Below are positions 44,605 through 45,545 of a stretch of 45,545 bases of DNA, in pieces (the first letter of the stretch is position 1; each line of letters starts with the position of its first letter). The stretch comes from Pseudomonadota bacterium. GTDB taxonomy: Bacteria > Pseudomonadota > Alphaproteobacteria > Rhizobiales > Kaistiaceae. Made by a program: the position numbers and the translations under genes. The notes beneath the pieces were generated by a model. That model worked only from the letters and a program-made list of their open reading frames with translations, was not told the origin of the DNA and ran no database searches. The DNA lies in contig JAEWAD010000382.1 in the NCBI GenBank assembly GCA_023391905.1, positions 1 through 45,545 of the forward strand. The letters are read 5' to 3'.

Positions 44605-44955
44605 TGATCGATCCCGATGAACAAAAGCCCGCCGGCCGGGGCGTTCGTCTCTATCGGAATGGAACAGAGGAACGGCCTCAGCCAGCGCGTGCTAGCCGGT
44701 AATAATCCCGCAGCAGTAAATGCCGTTGAAACGCGGAAAAGCCGTCATGCGAGCGTGATGACGGAATTCGGCCGTAGCGTCAAGGCGGGAAGATGGCGGC
44801 GGCGCGCCGATACGGTGACCAAACCGCTAAGATCGGGACAATTTTAATCAATTCGCAAGAATTCCGAACGATATCTGAACGCAGGTTTCAGGTCGGGTTC
44901 AGCTGTGGGGGCGCAGGATCCCGCCATCGATTTGGGCCTTTTGGAGTACCGCGTC
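44605..44955. other. Divergent promoter region between cysS and a small gene
   Basis: A 350-bp stretch with no supported gene; a 76-aa open frame at 44617-44847 has no ribosome site. It contains a 7-bp stem CCGTCAT/ATGACGG (44742-44764) and an AT-rich part at 44835-44880 that could hold a promoter. I see no tRNA or riboswitch. Confidence 0.4.
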
Positions 44956-45138
44956 ATGGCCACTCGTTCGTTCTTCGCCGTCACCTTCTTTGCCACACTC
45001 GTCGGCATCGGCCTCGCCGAGCTCGTCCAGCGCCCGTCCCATTCGGAAATCCGCGACGCCCGCGCTTCAGCCGTCAGCCTGTGCATGACCAAGGGCATCG
45101 CCTGCGGTGCGACACGTTCGGGCTACGCCGCTTTCTGA
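44956..45138 (+). CDS. Small membrane or secreted protein, 60 aa
   Basis: A 60-aa open frame with GGAG nine nt before ATG 44956. The N-terminus (MATRSFFAVTFFATLVGIGLAE) is a signal peptide or single membrane span, followed by a short soluble part with two cysteines (SLCMTKGIACG) and an aromatic end (SGYAAF). I do not recognise the family. It lies 92 bp before the malic enzyme on the same strand. The Cys pair could form a disulfide in the periplasm. Confidence 0.55.
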   Translation: MATRSFFAVTFFATLVGIGLAELVQRPSHSEIRDARASAVSLCMTKGIACGATRSGYAAF

Positions 45139-45230
45139 TACCGCTTCGCTCGCGTCGCCTGCTCTGATCGGTTAGGACGGTTCACGGCAGCGGAAGCAGC
45201 CGTCAACTCGAATAATCCGCAGGCAGGGTC

Positions 45231-45545
45231 ATGACCGAAAACAGCACGGTGGGCGCCGATCTCGACGAGAGCGCGCTTTTCTTTCATCGCTTCCCGCAGC
45301 CGGGAAAGCTGGAGATCCGGGCGACCAAGCCGCTCGGCAATCAGCGCGATCTGGCACTCGCCTATTCTCCGGGCGTCGCCGCCCCCTGCCTCGCCATTGA
45401 AGCCGACCCCGCCAAGGCCTTCGACTACACGTCGCGGGGCAATCTGGTCGCCGTCATCTCGAACGGAACCGCCGTGCTCGGCCTCGGTGCCATCGGCGCC
45501 CTCGCCTCGAAGCCGGTGATGGAAGGCAAGGCCGTCCTCTTCAAG
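45231..45545 (+). CDS. maeB: NADP-dependent malic enzyme, N-terminal part (cut by window end)
   Basis: The first 105 codons of a malic enzyme, which decarboxylates malate to pyruvate with NAD(P)+. The frame reads MTENSTVGADLDESALFFHRF, then KLEIRATKPLGNQRDLALAYSPGVAAPCLAIE and DYTSRGNLVAVISNGTAVLGLG (quoted in parts), which is the standard start of the MaeB-type enzyme with its conserved tyrosine. No stop occurs before the window end. A C-terminal phosphotransacetylase-like domain is usual in this family but lies outside the window. Confidence 0.93.
   Translation, partial: MTENSTVGADLDESALFFHRFPQPGKLEIRATKPLGNQRDLALAYSPGVAAPCLAIEADPAKAFDYTSRGNLVAVISNGTAVLGLGAIGALASKPVMEGKAVLFK

Noticed and set aside
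44617..44847. 76-aa open frame before the 60-aa gene
   Set aside because: No Shine-Dalgarno and no recognisable features.

Overview
The window looks like core chromosome of a GC-rich alphaproteobacterium of the order Hyphomicrobiales (Rhizobiales). The basis is the mix of gene neighbourhoods: bamE / cytochrome bc1 chaperone / DUF177 / plsX / fabH / ihfA / merR; thiL-nusB-ribH-ribE-ribD-nrdR-glyA; an L,D-transpeptidase beside an LdtR-type MarR regulator; pssA-psd; and hemB, RDD and Bpt genes close together. I cannot name the genus safely. I see no prophage, insertion sequence, CRISPR array, integrase or rRNA.

Layout. (1) 32-4186: an SsuABC/TauABC-type ABC importer on the minus strand, divergent from a MurR/RpiR-SIS regulator, with a palindrome-rich AT island between them. 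(2) 4229-5485: a Nudix hydrolase, a 700-bp stretch with a hairpin and a start-stop mini-ORF, and tRNA-Pro(GGG). (3) 5669-10950: MerR regulator, IHF alpha, FabH, PlsX, DUF177 and bc1 chaperone on the minus strand, divergent from BamE, which ends in a strong terminator. (4) 11035-20273: proton pyrophosphatase, an MFS transporter, then thiL-nusB-ribH-ribE-ribD-nrdR-glyA, packed almost without gaps. (5) 20450-24275: L,D-transpeptidase, LdtR-like regulator, a small membrane protein and a 3-hydroxyisobutyryl-CoA hydrolase-like enzyme. (6) 24546-31001 on the plus strand: CNNM/CorC-type protein, hemB, an unusual lipoprotein-LivH permease fusion, threonine dehydratase, RDD protein and Bpt. (7) 31182-40068, mostly minus strand: parC, puuE-like, pssA, psd, Atm1-type exporter and an Ig/LysM envelope protein, with one 66-aa gene on plus. 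(8) 40294-45545: a LOG-type protein, cimA, a 70-aa free-standing CysS-tail protein, cysS, a 60-aa small protein and the start of a malic enzyme.

How genes work together. FabH and PlsX feed fatty acid and phospholipid synthesis, which PssA and Psd continue to phosphatidylethanolamine. RibH, RibE and RibD belong to riboflavin synthesis. IlvA and CimA both yield 2-oxobutyrate (CimA through citramalate), the isoleucine precursor. Ldt, LdtR, BamE and the LysM protein serve the envelope.

Most interesting points. The RibD deaminase domain has lost both zinc cysteines by an in-frame deletion. A LivH-type permease carries a 150-residue lipoprotein-like N-terminus and has no partner subunits nearby. 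A duplicated CysS C-terminal domain stands alone and is translationally coupled to cimA. A hairpin with a Shine-Dalgarno and an AUG-UGA lies upstream of the Nudix gene. I found no strong case for a wholly new multi-gene system.
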